From contig CAWGPF010000001.1 of assembly GCA_963824395.1 (NCBI GenBank), positions 2,480,001 to 2,544,000 on the forward strand: a DNA stretch of 64,000 nt, read 5' to 3'. Source of the stretch: 13-2-20CM-66-19 sp963824395. GTDB lineage: Bacteria > Pseudomonadota > Gammaproteobacteria > Steroidobacterales > Steroidobacteraceae. The translations under genes were made by a program, and so were the position numbers. The notes beneath the pieces were generated by a model that saw only the letters and a list, made by a program, of their open reading frames with translations, had not been told where the DNA came from and did not search any database. This document shows, one piece after another, positions 51,464 to 63,172 of this stretch (position 1 is the first letter of the stretch; every line of letters begins with the position of its first letter).

Positions 51464-54400
51464 ATGCTGCTGATCGAAGGCCCGCCGGCACTGTCTGCAT
51501 TCCGGATTGCCAAGCTGCTGCAGCGCCTGCGCGCGCTGGATCCTGAAGTTGCCGGTCTCGATGCGCGCTTCGTGCACTTCGCGGACCTGTCATCACCCTT
51601 GAGCGCCGCGCAGCAGCGCGTGCTTGGGCAGTTGCTCACCTACGGACCGAACCTGGCGCCGGCCGCTCACCCTGGCGCCGGCAGGCTCTTCATCGTGCCG
51701 CGCGCCGGTACCATATCGCCCTGGTCGAGCAAGGCCACCGATATTGCGCAGGTGTGCGGGCTCGCCAGCGTGCGGCGCCTGGAGCGCGGCATCGAGTACC
51801 GCCTGAGTGCCGCCGCTGAGTTCACTCGCGAGCGCCTGCAGCGGCTTGCTCCGGCCCTGAGCGATCGCATGACGGAGATGCCGCTGTTTGAGGCGGCGCA
51901 GGCGGCGCAGCTCTTCGAGCAGACCGCTCCGCGGCCCCTCGAGCAGGTGGCGCTCGCGGGCGGCCGCGCAGCGCTCGCCGCCGCCGACCGCAGGCTCGGT
52001 CTGGCGCTGTCGCAGGAGGAGATGGACTACCTCATCGAGAGCTTCCGGCGCCTGGGGCGCGACCCGACGGATGTCGAGCTCATGATGTTCGCGCAGGCCA
52101 ATTCCGAGCACTGCCGCCACAAGATCTTCAATGCCAGCTGGGTGATCGACGGCCGGCCGCGTGCCGAGACGCTCTTTGGCATGATTCGACACACGTACGA
52201 GCGCCATCCGCAAGGCGTGCTGTCCGCCTACAGGGACAACGCTGCGGTCATGGAGGGCTTCGCCGGGGTGCGCTATTTCCCCGACCCGGTGAGCGGCATC
52301 TATCGGGTCAGCCACGAGCCGATCGACATTCTCATGAAGGTCGAGACGCACAATCACCCGACCGCGATCTCGCCCTTCCCGGGAGCGGCCACCGGAGCCG
52401 GCGGGGAGATCCGCGATGAGGGCGCTACCGGGCGCGGTGCCAAGCCCAAAGCCGGACTCACCGGGTTTTCGGTGTCGAACCTGAGGATCCCCGGCTTCGA
52501 GCGGCCGTGGGAGCGCGAATTCGGCGCGCCCGGGCGCATCGCCTCGGCGCTCGACATCATGATCGAGGGCCCGATCGGTGCGGCTTCCTTCAACAACGAG
52601 TTCGGCCGGCCGGCGATCGGGGGCTACTTCCGTACCTTCGAACAGCAGGCGGCGTCGGATCCGCCCACGCGCGTGCGCGGCTATCACAAGCCCATCATGA
52701 TCGCGGGCGGCATGGGGAACGTGCGGCGCGCGCACGTGCAGAAGCCCGAGGTTCCGCTCGGCTCCCTGATCGTGGTGCTCGGCGGCCCGGCGATGCTCAT
52801 CGGCTTGGGGGGCGGTGCGGCCTCTTCGGTCGGCAGCGGCAGCTCGACGGCGGATCTGGATTTCGCCTCCGTGCAGCGTGGCAACCCGGAGATGCAGCGG
52901 CGTGCCCAGGAAGTGATCGATCACTGCTGGTCGCTCGGGGCCGCCAATCCGATCGTGCTGATACACGACGTCGGCGCCGGCGGTCTCTCCAACGCCGTGC
53001 CCGAGGCGGTCGCCCATAGCGCGCGCGGTGCGCGCATCGACCTGCGCAGCATCCAGAGCGCCGAGAGCGGCATGTCGCCGCTCGAGCTGTGGTGCAACGA
53101 GGCGCAGGAGCGTTACGTGCTCGTCATCGCAGCCAGTGCACTGGCGAGCTTCAGCGACATCGCCACCCGCGAGCGCTGTCCGTTCGCAGTCATCGGCGAG
53201 ATTGACGGCACGGGACAGCTCGTCGTGACCGATCCGCTGTTCCACAACCAGCCGGTCAACATGCCGCTCGAAGTGCTGCTCGGCAAGGCGCCGCGGCTGA
53301 CTCGCGAGGCCAAGAGCGTGGCGCCGGTGCGGCAGGCGCTCGAGCTGAAGGCCATCGACCTGAAAGAGGCTGCCTACCGCGTGCTGCGCCTGCCGGCGGT
53401 GGCCGACAAGACCTTCCTCATCACCATTGGCGATCGCACGGTCGGCGGGCTCATCAGCCGCGACCAGTTGGTAGGTCCCTGGCAGGTGCCGGTGAGCGAC
53501 GTGGCGGTGACGCTCGCCGACTACCAGGGCGTGGCCGGCGAGGCCATGGCAATGGGCGAGCGCACGCCGGTGGCGGTGCTCGATGCGCCAGCCTCCGGGC
53601 GGCTCGCCGTGGCCGAAGCAATCACCAACATCCTGGCCGCCGACGTTGGCGCGCTCACCGACATCCGCCTGTCGGCCAACTGGATGGCCGCCTGCGGGGA
53701 GCCGGGCGAGGATGCGGCGCTGTTCGCCACGGTGCACGCGGTGGGCGTCGAGCTGTGTCCGCAGCTCGGGATCACCATTCCGGTGGGCAAGGACTCGCTC
53801 TCGATGAAGACCGCCTGGCACGACGGCGGCGCCGACAAGAGCGTGGTGGCGCCGGTCTCGCTCATTGTCTCCGCCTTCGCGCGCGTTGCCGATGTGCGCC
53901 GGACGCTCACACCGGCGCTGCAGCTGGACGAGCGGCCGACCTCGCTGTGGCTGATCGACCTGTCGCACGGCAAGAACCGCCTGGGGGGCTCGGCGCTTGC
54001 GCAGGTGTACGGCGAGCTCGGCGATGAGCCGGCGGATCTGGATGTGCCACAGCGCCTCATCGGCCTGGCTGCAGCTTTGCGCGAGCTGCGCGCCGCGGGC
54101 ATGGTGCGCGCCTATCACGATCGCTCCGACGGGGGCCTGTTCGCCACGCTCACCGAGATGGCCTTCGCCGGCCACTGTGGTCTGGACATCGCGCTGCCCG
54201 CGGCGCGCGGGCCGGCGCTCGCGCAGCTGTTCGCGGAGGAGCCGGGAGTCGTAGTGCAGATACTCGCCGGCGATGAGCCGGCCTTCCTCGAAACCCTCGC
54301 GCGCCACGGCCTGGGCGAGGGCGCGCTGTACCTCGGCGCGCCGGTCATCGACCTGCGCGTGCAGCTGCGGGTGGGGGCAGAACACTTCGATGAGTCGTGG

Positions 54401-55354
54401 ACCGACCTCAAGCGCGCCTGGTCCGAGACCTCCTGGCGCATGCGCCGGCTGCGCGATGACCCGCAGTGCGCGGATGAGGAGTACGCGGCCCACACCGCCG
54501 AAGGTGACCCCGGGCTCAGCGTCGCGCTTACCTTTGATCCGCAGCACGACATTGCCGCACCCTACATCGCGCATGGCGTGCGCCCGGCGGTGGCGGTCCT
54601 GCGCGAGCAGGGCGTCAACAGCCAGGTGGAAACCGCCGCGGTGTTCGACCGTGCCGGCTTCACCCCGCACGACGTGCACATGACCGACCTGCTGTCCGGC
54701 CGCGTCTCCCTCGCGCAGTTCAAGGGGCTCGTCGCCTGCGGGGGCTTCTCCTACGGCGACGTTCTCGGGGCCGGGGAGGGCTGGGCGAAGTCGATCCTGT
54801 TCCACGCGGGAGTGCGCGCGGAGTTCGAGCGCTTCTTCGCGCGCAACGACTCCTTCGCCTTCGGCATCTGCAACGGCTGTCAGATGTTCGCAGCGTTGAA
54901 GAGCATCATTCCGGGCACCGCGCACTGGCCGCGCTTCGTGCAGAACCGCAGCGAGCAGTACGAGGCGCGCTTCTCTTTGGTGGAGGTGCAGAAGTCCCCG
55001 TCCGTGCTCTTCGCCGGCATGGAGGGCTCGTTGCTGCCGATCGCGGTGGCGCACGGCGAGGGGCGCGCGGAATTTATCGATGCAGCGGCGGCGGCCGCCT
55101 GCAGCGCGAGCGGCTTGGTGGGCCTGCGCTACGTCAATCCGGACCGCAGCACTGCCACCACCTACCCGGCCAATCCGAGCGGCACACCCTTTGGCATCGC
55201 GGCCTTGAGCAACGAGGATGGTCGCGTGACGGTGAGCATGCCGCACCCGGAGCGCTCGTTCCGCTACGTGCAGAACTCCTGGCACCCGCGCGACGTGGGG
55301 GAGTACAGCGGCTGGACGCGCCTGTTCCGCAATGCGCGGCGCTTCGTCGGCTGA
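51464..55354 (+). CDS. purL: Phosphoribosylformylglycinamidine synthase
   Basis: 1296 residues, the long gammaproteobacterial single-chain form. N-terminal PurS-like domain, then two AIR-synthase-like domains with KVETHNHPTAISPFPGAATG and NSEHCRHKIFN, and a C-terminal glutaminase with the Cys nucleophile in FGICNGCQMFAAL and His/Glu in SMPHPERSF. It makes formylglycinamidine ribotide in purine synthesis, cooperating with guaBA nearby. A large antisense open frame over the gene is a GC artefact. Confidence 0.97.
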   Translation: MLLIEGPPALSAFRIAKLLQRLRALDPEVAGLDARFVHFADLSSPLSAAQQRVLGQLLTYGPNLAPAAHPGAGRLFIVPRAGTISPWSSKATDIAQVCGLASVRRLERGIEYRLSAAAEFTRERLQRLAPALSDRMTEMPLFEAAQAAQLFEQTAPRPLEQVALAGGRAALAAADRRLGLALSQEEMDYLIESFRRLGRDPTDVELMMFAQANSEHCRHKIFNASWVIDGRPRAETLFGMIRHTYERHPQGVLSAYRDNAAVMEGFAGVRYFPDPVSGIYRVSHEPIDILMKVETHNHPTAISPFPGAATGAGGEIRDEGATGRGAKPKAGLTGFSVSNLRIPGFERPWEREFGAPGRIASALDIMIEGPIGAASFNNEFGRPAIGGYFRTFEQQAASDPPTRVRGYHKPIMIAGGMGNVRRAHVQKPEVPLGSLIVVLGGPAMLIGLGGGAASSVGSGSSTADLDFASVQRGNPEMQRRAQEVIDHCWSLGAANPIVLIHDVGAGGLSNAVPEAVAHSARGARIDLRSIQSAESGMSPLELWCNEAQERYVLVIAASALASFSDIATRERCPFAVIGEIDGTGQLVVTDPLFHNQPVNMPLEVLLGKAPRLTREAKSVAPVRQALELKAIDLKEAAYRVLRLPAVADKTFLITIGDRTVGGLISRDQLVGPWQVPVSDVAVTLADYQGVAGEAMAMGERTPVAVLDAPASGRLAVAEAITNILAADVGALTDIRLSANWMAACGEPGEDAALFATVHAVGVELCPQLGITIPVGKDSLSMKTAWHDGGADKSVVAPVSLIVSAFARVADVRRTLTPALQLDERPTSLWLIDLSHGKNRLGGSALAQVYGELGDEPADLDVPQRLIGLAAALRELRAAGMVRAYHDRSDGGLFATLTEMAFAGHCGLDIALPAARGPALAQLFAEEPGVVVQILAGDEPAFLETLARHGLGEGALYLGAPVIDLRVQLRVGAEHFDESWTDLKRAWSETSWRMRRLRDDPQCADEEYAAHTAEGDPGLSVALTFDPQHDIAAPYIAHGVRPAVAVLREQGVNSQVETAAVFDRAGFTPHDVHMTDLLSGRVSLAQFKGLVACGGFSYGDVLGAGEGWAKSILFHAGVRAEFERFFARNDSFAFGICNGCQMFAALKSIIPGTAHWPRFVQNRSEQYEARFSLVEVQKSPSVLFAGMEGSLLPIAVAHGEGRAEFIDAAAAAACSASGLVGLRYVNPDRSTATTYPANPSGTPFGIAALSNEDGRVTVSMPHPERSFRYVQNSWHPRDVGEYSGWTRLFRNARRFVG

Positions 55355-55363
55355 CGAAGCTCT

Positions 55364-56071
55364 TCAGCTCGCGGACACGAACGGCGTGACGTTGCTGCCG
55401 GTCTCGTCGAGGAAGAAGCGCCGCACCATGATCGCCTGCTGCAGCTTGCCCTTGCGCACATAGGCTTCGTAAAACAGGTCCTTCACCACTTCGAGCATGA
55501 TGCCGGCCTCGTAGCCATCCAGCTGCGGTAGCGCCGAGCGCGCATCGAGCTCGGCGCCGAACAGCACGCTCTTCATCTTGGTGAAGATTTCCGGGGCGAT
55601 GCTCGCAAGGTCGCGCACCGCGTTCAGCTCATCGAACAGCCGCAGCTTTCCGGCCTCTCCGAGGTCGGTGAACATCGCGTGGGCGGCGCGCCGGCACATG
55701 GAGGCGAAGGCGTTGAAGGCACCGCTGGAGAAGCAGGTGAGGGCCTCGCGGAACAAGAGTTCCACGTCCTCCGGAATGTAGGTGAAGCTGAACTTCTCGC
55801 GCGCCCGCTCCACCTCGGTGAACTGCGGCGACAGCTCGACGCGCGTCGCGCCGTACATGCGCACCGTGAAGCGCAGGAAGATCGGCGCATGGCAGGCGTC
55901 ACACAGGTAGACGAGGCCCACCTGCTTGGGGCGATACAGCTGCAGGTCCTCGAAGCGCGGTACGGCGCTCGCCGTGATGTGTGCCACCGCCTGGCAATTG
56001 GGGCACGTCACGACGAGATTCTTCTCTGTGTCGTGGTGCAGCTGGCTTGCGGTGTCGATATACAGGGACAT
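55364..56071 (-). CDS. Zinc-ribbon protein of unknown function (DUF4145-like)
   Basis: 235 residues. An N-terminal four-Cys zinc ribbon (TCPNCQA and LCDACHAP) is followed by a helical domain with FSSGAFNAFASMCRRAAHAMF, the pattern of DUF4145-type regions that often attach to nucleases or stand alone. No enzyme motif is visible. It converges with purL. Assignment is by pattern only. Confidence 0.6.
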   Translation of the reverse strand: MSLYIDTASQLHHDTEKNLVVTCPNCQAVAHITASAVPRFEDLQLYRPKQVGLVYLCDACHAPIFLRFTVRMYGATRVELSPQFTEVERAREKFSFTYIPEDVELLFREALTCFSSGAFNAFASMCRRAAHAMFTDLGEAGKLRLFDELNAVRDLASIAPEIFTKMKSVLFGAELDARSALPQLDGYEAGIMLEVVKDLFYEAYVRKGKLQQAIMVRRFFLDETGSNVTPFVSAS

Positions 56072-56187
56072 TACGGTAACGCTCGAGGGCGCCCGTGAAT
56101 TCTTATGTCTGGCGCCCCGTGCGATCCATGGTACCAGCAGGCGGCCCGGCGTCGCAGCCGGCGTGCGGCTTGAGCCGCAGCGCCACG

Positions 56188-57669
56188 TTATGTCACAGGG
56201 CGGGGGCTGCGTGCGAAGGCGAGGATCCGCTCGGCGAGGGTGGCGTACTCGCCGCCGAAGTGGTGCCCGGTGCCGACCTGCTCGCGGCGGATCCCCGGCT
56301 CAGGCAGCCCGGGGCAGATCGAGTCCTGCTCGCCCTGCCCGTACAGGCACAGCACCGGCAGCCCCGTAATGCGCCCCACCTCGGGGCGCGTCTGCGGCCC
56401 GGCTCCCTGCGCGCCGACCCAGTCGGCGATGCTCACCTCGAAGGAGGCGTTGGCGTCGATCCCGAGCAGACTGACGCTCGCAACCTTCGCCCGCAGGTCC
56501 GCGGGCAGACGGTTGACCACGAACGGCAGCACGTCGGCGCCGAAGGAATAGCCGACGAGCAGCACGCGTTCCTTGTTCCAGGCGCTCAGGTAATGGCGCA
56601 GGATGCGCGCCACGTCGCGCGCAGTCTCATCCGGGCTGCGCTCCTTCCAGAAGTACTTCAGGGAGTTCAGGCCCACCGTCGGCACGCCGCTCGCCGCGAG
56701 GCGCGCGGCGAGCTCCTGATCCAGGCCGGCCCAGCCGCCATCCCCCGTCAGCAGGAGCGCGAACTCCGGCGAGGCACCGCTCGCCTGCACCTCCTGGATC
56801 GGCAGGTCGCCGATCTCCGGCGGCGGCGTGCTCGCGGAACTTTGTGGCTGCGCGGCGAGGCGTGCGTAGGCATCCTTGAACTGCGGCATCCAGTTTTTTT
56901 CCACCGAGAAGCCGTGGCCGACGAGCGGCAGCTCGACGATCTCACCGTTCGACACTTCGGCTGCGAAGCCATGGGCCGCCGTCGCGCTGCACACTTGGTC
57001 CTTGCCGCCCTGGAAGGCGATCCAGGGCTGCTTGAGCGTGCTCGCCGGCCTGAATACCAGCTCATGCTGCGCATTGGGCGCGTAGTGCAACCCCGCGCCG
57101 GGGCACAGCTGTGCGCCGGCGAAATCCTGGTCGGCGCAGAAACCCATGCTCAGCGCACCGGCGAACGTGCCCGGCGGTGACTGCACCAGGGTGGCGTACA
57201 CGAGCGTCGCGCCCGAGGAGTAGCCGACCAGAACCGGCACGAGGTAGTCGCTCATGCCGATTTCTTTTTGCACCTGGTGGCTGAGGGACTCGAAGTCCGC
57301 CGCGATCATCTGGCAGGGCGCATCGGGGTGCGCGGCCGCGCGCCCGAGGCTTGCGAAGTACTGGCGGATGTCGACGCCGATCACGACCGCACCCATATTC
57401 ATCAGCGCGTGCGCCATGTTGATGACGCCGAGCTCCCAGCCGCCATCACCGGAGAGGAAGATCGCGACGCTCTTCGGCCGGCCTTCCGGGATGTAGACGC
57501 TCACGGTGCCGAAGCGTCCGGCCGGCAGGCGCGAGGGGTGCGCGCTGTCGGGCGCAGTGGCGACAGGTTTCTTCGCGGCCGGCGTCGCGGGTGCGGCCGC
57601 GGTCGCCACTGCGGCGGTGAGCGGGGCGAGCAGCAGCAGGGCGAGGATGCGCAGCGCCTGGGTCATCAT
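56188..57669 (-). CDS. acvB: AcvB/VirJ-family protein (lysyl-phosphatidylglycerol hydrolase-like)
   Basis: 493 residues with a signal peptide (about 1-24). Two alpha/beta-hydrolase-like halves are visible: FLSGDGGWELGVINMA with GYSSGATLVYA, and LLTGDGGWAGLDQELA with GYSFGADVLPF. This is the AcvB/VirJ pattern. In Agrobacterium AcvB removes lysyl groups from lysyl-phosphatidylglycerol in the periplasm. Its start overlaps the mprF stop by 4 bp, matching the known lpiA-acvB pairing, so turnover of an aminoacylated lipid is the likely role. Confidence 0.85.
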   Translation of the reverse strand: MMTQALRILALLLLAPLTAAVATAAAPATPAAKKPVATAPDSAHPSRLPAGRFGTVSVYIPEGRPKSVAIFLSGDGGWELGVINMAHALMNMGAVVIGVDIRQYFASLGRAAAHPDAPCQMIAADFESLSHQVQKEIGMSDYLVPVLVGYSSGATLVYATLVQSPPGTFAGALSMGFCADQDFAGAQLCPGAGLHYAPNAQHELVFRPASTLKQPWIAFQGGKDQVCSATAAHGFAAEVSNGEIVELPLVGHGFSVEKNWMPQFKDAYARLAAQPQSSASTPPPEIGDLPIQEVQASGASPEFALLLTGDGGWAGLDQELAARLAASGVPTVGLNSLKYFWKERSPDETARDVARILRHYLSAWNKERVLLVGYSFGADVLPFVVNRLPADLRAKVASVSLLGIDANASFEVSIADWVGAQGAGPQTRPEVGRITGLPVLCLYGQGEQDSICPGLPEPGIRREQVGTGHHFGGEYATLAERILAFARSPRPVT

Positions 57670-60254
57670 CGGGCGAACAGCTCCTTCATACCGCCGGCAA
57701 TGAGCACCGAGACGTCCACCAGCACGCGCGGCAGTGCGATGCCGCCGCGCGCCGCCAGATAGCGCGGCTCCCAGACCGGATCGAACTTGGTCTTGTAGCG
57801 CCTCAGGCCCTCGAAATTATAGAAATGCTCGCCGTGGCGGAAGATGAAATTCCCGACGCGGTGCCAGGCGGGCGCGAGCGGGTGTGCCTCGAGTCCGGAG
57901 AGCGGTGCCATGCCGAGGTTGAACCAGCGATAGCCCTGCGCGCGCCCCCAGAGCATGAGTTCGATGAAGAGGTAGTCCATCGCCCCGCGCGGCGCATCCG
58001 GGTCGAAGCGCATCAGATCTACCGACAGCTCGGCCTTATTGGCCGTGGTCCACAGGTTCGCGAAGGCCGCCGGCGTGCCCTGCGAGCGCACCACGGCCAC
58101 CGGGAACTGGCGCACGTAGTCTTTGGTGAAAGCGCCTACCGAGAAGCGCTTCTCGCCGGTGGACTTGCTCGCGAGCCACGCGCTCGAGATGCGCTCCAGC
58201 ACCGGCAGGATGGCATCCACGCCGGCCGCCGGCACGACCTCGAAGCTCGCCCCGTCGCGCTGCGCGCGCCGGTGGGATTGGCGCAGCTCGGCACGCGCGG
58301 CGCCCTCGAGCGAGAAACTCTCGAGCGGCACGCGCGCCTCTTCCCCGATCTTCAGCGCGGCGAGCCCGAGATCGACGTAGAGCGACAGGCGCTCGCCGCA
58401 CACCTGATAGAACACGGTCTGGCCGCCGTGGTGGTCGGAAATCTCCCGCAGACGCCACACCAGCTCCTCGGCGCCGCTTTGCGCGCCGACCGGGTCGCCG
58501 AGCGCGATCCAGCTACGCCCGGTGATCTGATACATCAGGAAGGCGTCGCCGGCGTCGCTGAACAGCAGGCGCTTGTCGCCGGTGAGCGCCGCGTTGGCAA
58601 GCGTCAGGTCCGACTGCGCAATCAGCGCGCGCGCTCGCTCGAGGTCCGCCGCGTCGGCCACCGCCGGTTGCGGGCGCGCGGGCCGCAGCATGTTCCACAG
58701 CACGTACGCGGCCCCGAGTACGACGACCGCGAGCGACGCGCGCAGCATGCGCGGCGCGTTGCCATCGAGCGCGAACGTCCACCACAGCTCGTGGCGGTAC
58801 TCGATGTGCCGGTAGGAGATCACCCCGATCCACAGCGCCATCGCGATCACGCCGGCGATAGCGACCACCCACACGGGCGTGAAGCGCTCCGAGACGATGG
58901 CCGTCGGGCGGTAGAAGGCGCGCCGCCCGAGCACGAGCACCCCGAGCACCAGTGACAGCAGCAGCGCCTCCTCGAAGTCGAGACCCTTGAGGAGCGAGGC
59001 GGCGATGCCGGCGAGCAGCAGCCACACGGAGATGTGATACGCCGCGTGCACGCGGCGGAACAGGGCGCGCGCCAGCACCAGTAGTCCCAGCCCCGCGATG
59101 CTGCCCACCAGATGCGAGGCCTCCACTACCGCCAGCGGCAGGAAGCGGTCCAGCACCGCCAGGCGCTCATCCACCCCGGGCGTGGCGCCCGAGAACAGCA
59201 GCAGTGCGCCGGCCAGGAAGGTGAGGGCGCCGGCGACCTGCGGTACCACCGGGATGATGTAGACGCTAGCCAGTTGCTGCGCCCAGCCGAAGCGGGCGCC
59301 CTGGGCTGCCAGCTCTTTGCCGCCGAACAGCAGCGTGCCGGCGATGAGCGGCACCACGTAGTAGATGGCGCGGTAAGCGAGGAGCGAGCCGAGCATCGCA
59401 TCCGGCGGCACGTTCGGGACGGTGAGCAGCACCACCGCCTCGAACACGCCGATCCCGCCGGGTACGTGACTGATGATGCCGGCGATGACCGCGGCGGCGT
59501 ACACGCCGAGGAAGGTAACGAAGGGCACGTGCGCCTCCACGGGCAAGAGTGCCCACAGCACGGCGCTGGAGAGCGACAGGTCGAGCACCGAGAGTGCGAG
59601 TTGCGTGAGCCCGATCGCCGGGCCCGGCGGTCGCAGTGCCCAGCCGCGGATCTCGAACGAAGTGCGCGAGAAGCAGGCCCAGATGGCGTACGCCGCCACT
59701 GCGCACAGCAGCGCCGCCCCGACCAGCAGCGACCAGTTGTGGTGCATGTGCAGCGCAGTGGCGGCGTGGCCGGGCGACAGCAGCAGTGACAGCCCCGAGA
59801 TGGTCGCCAGCCCGATGCCGAGGGAGAGGCTGCAGAAGCCGGTCACGGTCGCAACGTCGATGGCGCTGATGCCGGCGGTGACGTACAGGCGGAAGCGGAT
59901 GGCGCTGCCGGTGAAGACCGCAAAGCCGAGCGTGTGGCCGAAGGAATAAGCGATGAAGGAAGTGAAGACGATGCGCGTGTACGGGATGACCCGGCGCAGG
60001 TAGCGCAGCGCTAGCACCTCGTAGGTCGTGAGCAGCCAGTAACTCAGGGCGGTGAAGACGAGAGCCGCCAGGATCTGGTGCCGCGGGATCGCGTGCAGGT
60101 GCGCGAGCACGTCCTTCAGGTGCAGGTGGGCGAACTCGCGGTGCAGGATCAGCACCACGACGGCGAATACCAGCAGCGCGGCGAGCGGTCCGAGCCAGCG
60201 CCACAGGACGCGATCCTCGGCTTCGCCGGCTGCTGCGCTGTTCTCGGGAGACAC
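57666..60254 (-). CDS. mprF: Bifunctional lysylphosphatidylglycerol synthetase/flippase (MprF/LpiA)
   Basis: 862 residues. The N-terminal part has about 14 helices, with SFGHTLGFAVFTGSAIRFRLY and ISHVPGGIGVFEAVVL as the flippase signature. The C-terminal cytosolic domain is of the DUF2156/GNAT type, ending HRVGNFIFRHGEHFYNFEGL and YKTKFDPVWEPRYL. It transfers Lys (or another amino acid) from tRNA to phosphatidylglycerol and flips the product, lowering surface charge against cationic peptides. GTG start at 60254; no strong Shine-Dalgarno. Confidence 0.93.
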   Translation of the reverse strand: MSPENSAAAGEAEDRVLWRWLGPLAALLVFAVVVLILHREFAHLHLKDVLAHLHAIPRHQILAALVFTALSYWLLTTYEVLALRYLRRVIPYTRIVFTSFIAYSFGHTLGFAVFTGSAIRFRLYVTAGISAIDVATVTGFCSLSLGIGLATISGLSLLLSPGHAATALHMHHNWSLLVGAALLCAVAAYAIWACFSRTSFEIRGWALRPPGPAIGLTQLALSVLDLSLSSAVLWALLPVEAHVPFVTFLGVYAAAVIAGIISHVPGGIGVFEAVVLLTVPNVPPDAMLGSLLAYRAIYYVVPLIAGTLLFGGKELAAQGARFGWAQQLASVYIIPVVPQVAGALTFLAGALLLFSGATPGVDERLAVLDRFLPLAVVEASHLVGSIAGLGLLVLARALFRRVHAAYHISVWLLLAGIAASLLKGLDFEEALLLSLVLGVLVLGRRAFYRPTAIVSERFTPVWVVAIAGVIAMALWIGVISYRHIEYRHELWWTFALDGNAPRMLRASLAVVVLGAAYVLWNMLRPARPQPAVADAADLERARALIAQSDLTLANAALTGDKRLLFSDAGDAFLMYQITGRSWIALGDPVGAQSGAEELVWRLREISDHHGGQTVFYQVCGERLSLYVDLGLAALKIGEEARVPLESFSLEGAARAELRQSHRRAQRDGASFEVVPAAGVDAILPVLERISSAWLASKSTGEKRFSVGAFTKDYVRQFPVAVVRSQGTPAAFANLWTTANKAELSVDLMRFDPDAPRGAMDYLFIELMLWGRAQGYRWFNLGMAPLSGLEAHPLAPAWHRVGNFIFRHGEHFYNFEGLRRYKTKFDPVWEPRYLAARGGIALPRVLVDVSVLIAGGMKELFAR

Positions 60255-60277
60255 GGTGGAGCGTTCGGCTCGCAGCC

Positions 60278-61951
<1,674 letters not shown>

Positions 61952-62075
61952 GGAGTCTTAGGTTCGCTGGCTGCAACGGCAGGGGCGGCGATTATATCGT
62001 CGCGCCTGCCGGCCATGGGGGCGCAACGGCGGCCGGCGCGCGCAAGGGGCTGTGTTAGGCTTCCCCGCCGTGCCC

Positions 62076-63038
62076 ATGTCCGCAACCAGCAGCGCGAGCG
62101 CCACGAGCAGCGTGGCGGTGGTCGTCAGTGAGCGCCTGGCCCGCTATGGTTTCGGGGACGGGCACCCGTTCGGTCCGGACCGCCACGCGGCCTTCGTGCG
62201 TGAATTCGCCGCGCGCGGCCTCGACCGGCGCGTGCGCGTGCTTGAGCCGCGCGTCGCCTCGGATGATGAGTTGCGCGCCTTCCATACCGCGAGCTACCTC
62301 GACTTCGTGCGCGAACGCTCGGCGAGCGGCAGCGGCTTTCTCGATGGCGGTGATACCCCGGCGTTCCGCGGCGTGTACGAGGCCGCCGCCGCGGTGGTCG
62401 GGGCGACCCTGAGCGCCATGGAGGCGATCATGGCCGGCGAGTGCCGGCGTGCCTTCGTGCCGATCGCAGGCCTGCACCATGCGGCGCGCGATCACGCGGC
62501 GGGCTTCTGCGTCTTCAACGACTGCGGCGTTGCCATAGAGCTGCTCAAGCGTGCCGGCTTGCAGCGCGTCGCCTACGTTGACATCGATGCGCATCACGGC
62601 GATGGGGTCTTTTACGCCTTCGAGGACGACGCGGCGGTGGTATTCGCCGACCTGCACGAGGATGGTCGCTACCTCTACCCAGGCACCGGAGCGGCCGAGG
62701 AAGTCGGTACCGGCGCCGCGAGCGGCATGAAGCTCAATGTGGCGCTGCCGCCCGGGGCCGGGGACGAGATTTTCGAGCGGGTCTGGCCGCGCGTGATGGC
62801 GCACCTTGAGAAGTTCGAGCCGCAGTTCGTGATCCTGCAATGCGGCGCCGACAGCCTCGAGGGCGACCCCATTACCCACCTGCGCTTCACCCCCCGCTCC
62901 CACGGGCACGCCGCGCGTGACCTTGCGGCCCTCGCCGATAAGTGCGGGCATGGGCGGGTCCTGGCCCTCGGGGGCGGGGGCTACAACCGCCAGAACCTGG
63001 CCCAGGCCTGGAACGCGGTCGTGGAGAACCTGATCTAG
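62076..63038 (+). CDS. Histone-deacetylase-fold enzyme (acetylpolyamine deacetylase/AcuC-like)
   Basis: About 320 residues. Zinc-site and catalytic blocks are GLHHAARDHAAGFCVFND, VDIDAHHGDGVFYAFEDD, DLHEDGRYLYPGTG and QCGADSLEGDP, with GGGGYNRQNLAQAW at the end. These predict a deacetylase of polyamines or protein Lys. The start is uncertain: ATG 62076 is closest to the domain; GTG 62052 is an in-frame alternative. Confidence 0.9.
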   Translation: MSATSSASATSSVAVVVSERLARYGFGDGHPFGPDRHAAFVREFAARGLDRRVRVLEPRVASDDELRAFHTASYLDFVRERSASGSGFLDGGDTPAFRGVYEAAAAVVGATLSAMEAIMAGECRRAFVPIAGLHHAARDHAAGFCVFNDCGVAIELLKRAGLQRVAYVDIDAHHGDGVFYAFEDDAAVVFADLHEDGRYLYPGTGAAEEVGTGAASGMKLNVALPPGAGDEIFERVWPRVMAHLEKFEPQFVILQCGADSLEGDPITHLRFTPRSHGHAARDLAALADKCGHGRVLALGGGGYNRQNLAQAWNAVVENLI

Positions 63039-63172
63039 GCGCCCGGCGCGGCTCCCCGGTCGCGCTGTCGCGAAGCTTCCGCCGCTGCGGCGGCTCGCAA
63101 CAGCGCGGCTGCGGGGACGTTCCGGTACAATTCGCGCCCCGATTTCTCACCCTTTTCGAGGCGGCCAGGCAC

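Noticed and set aside
51593..55285. A 1230-codon open frame antisense to purL
   Set aside because: High GC makes long antisense frames; the sense strand is a complete PurL and the antisense product has no recognisable domain.
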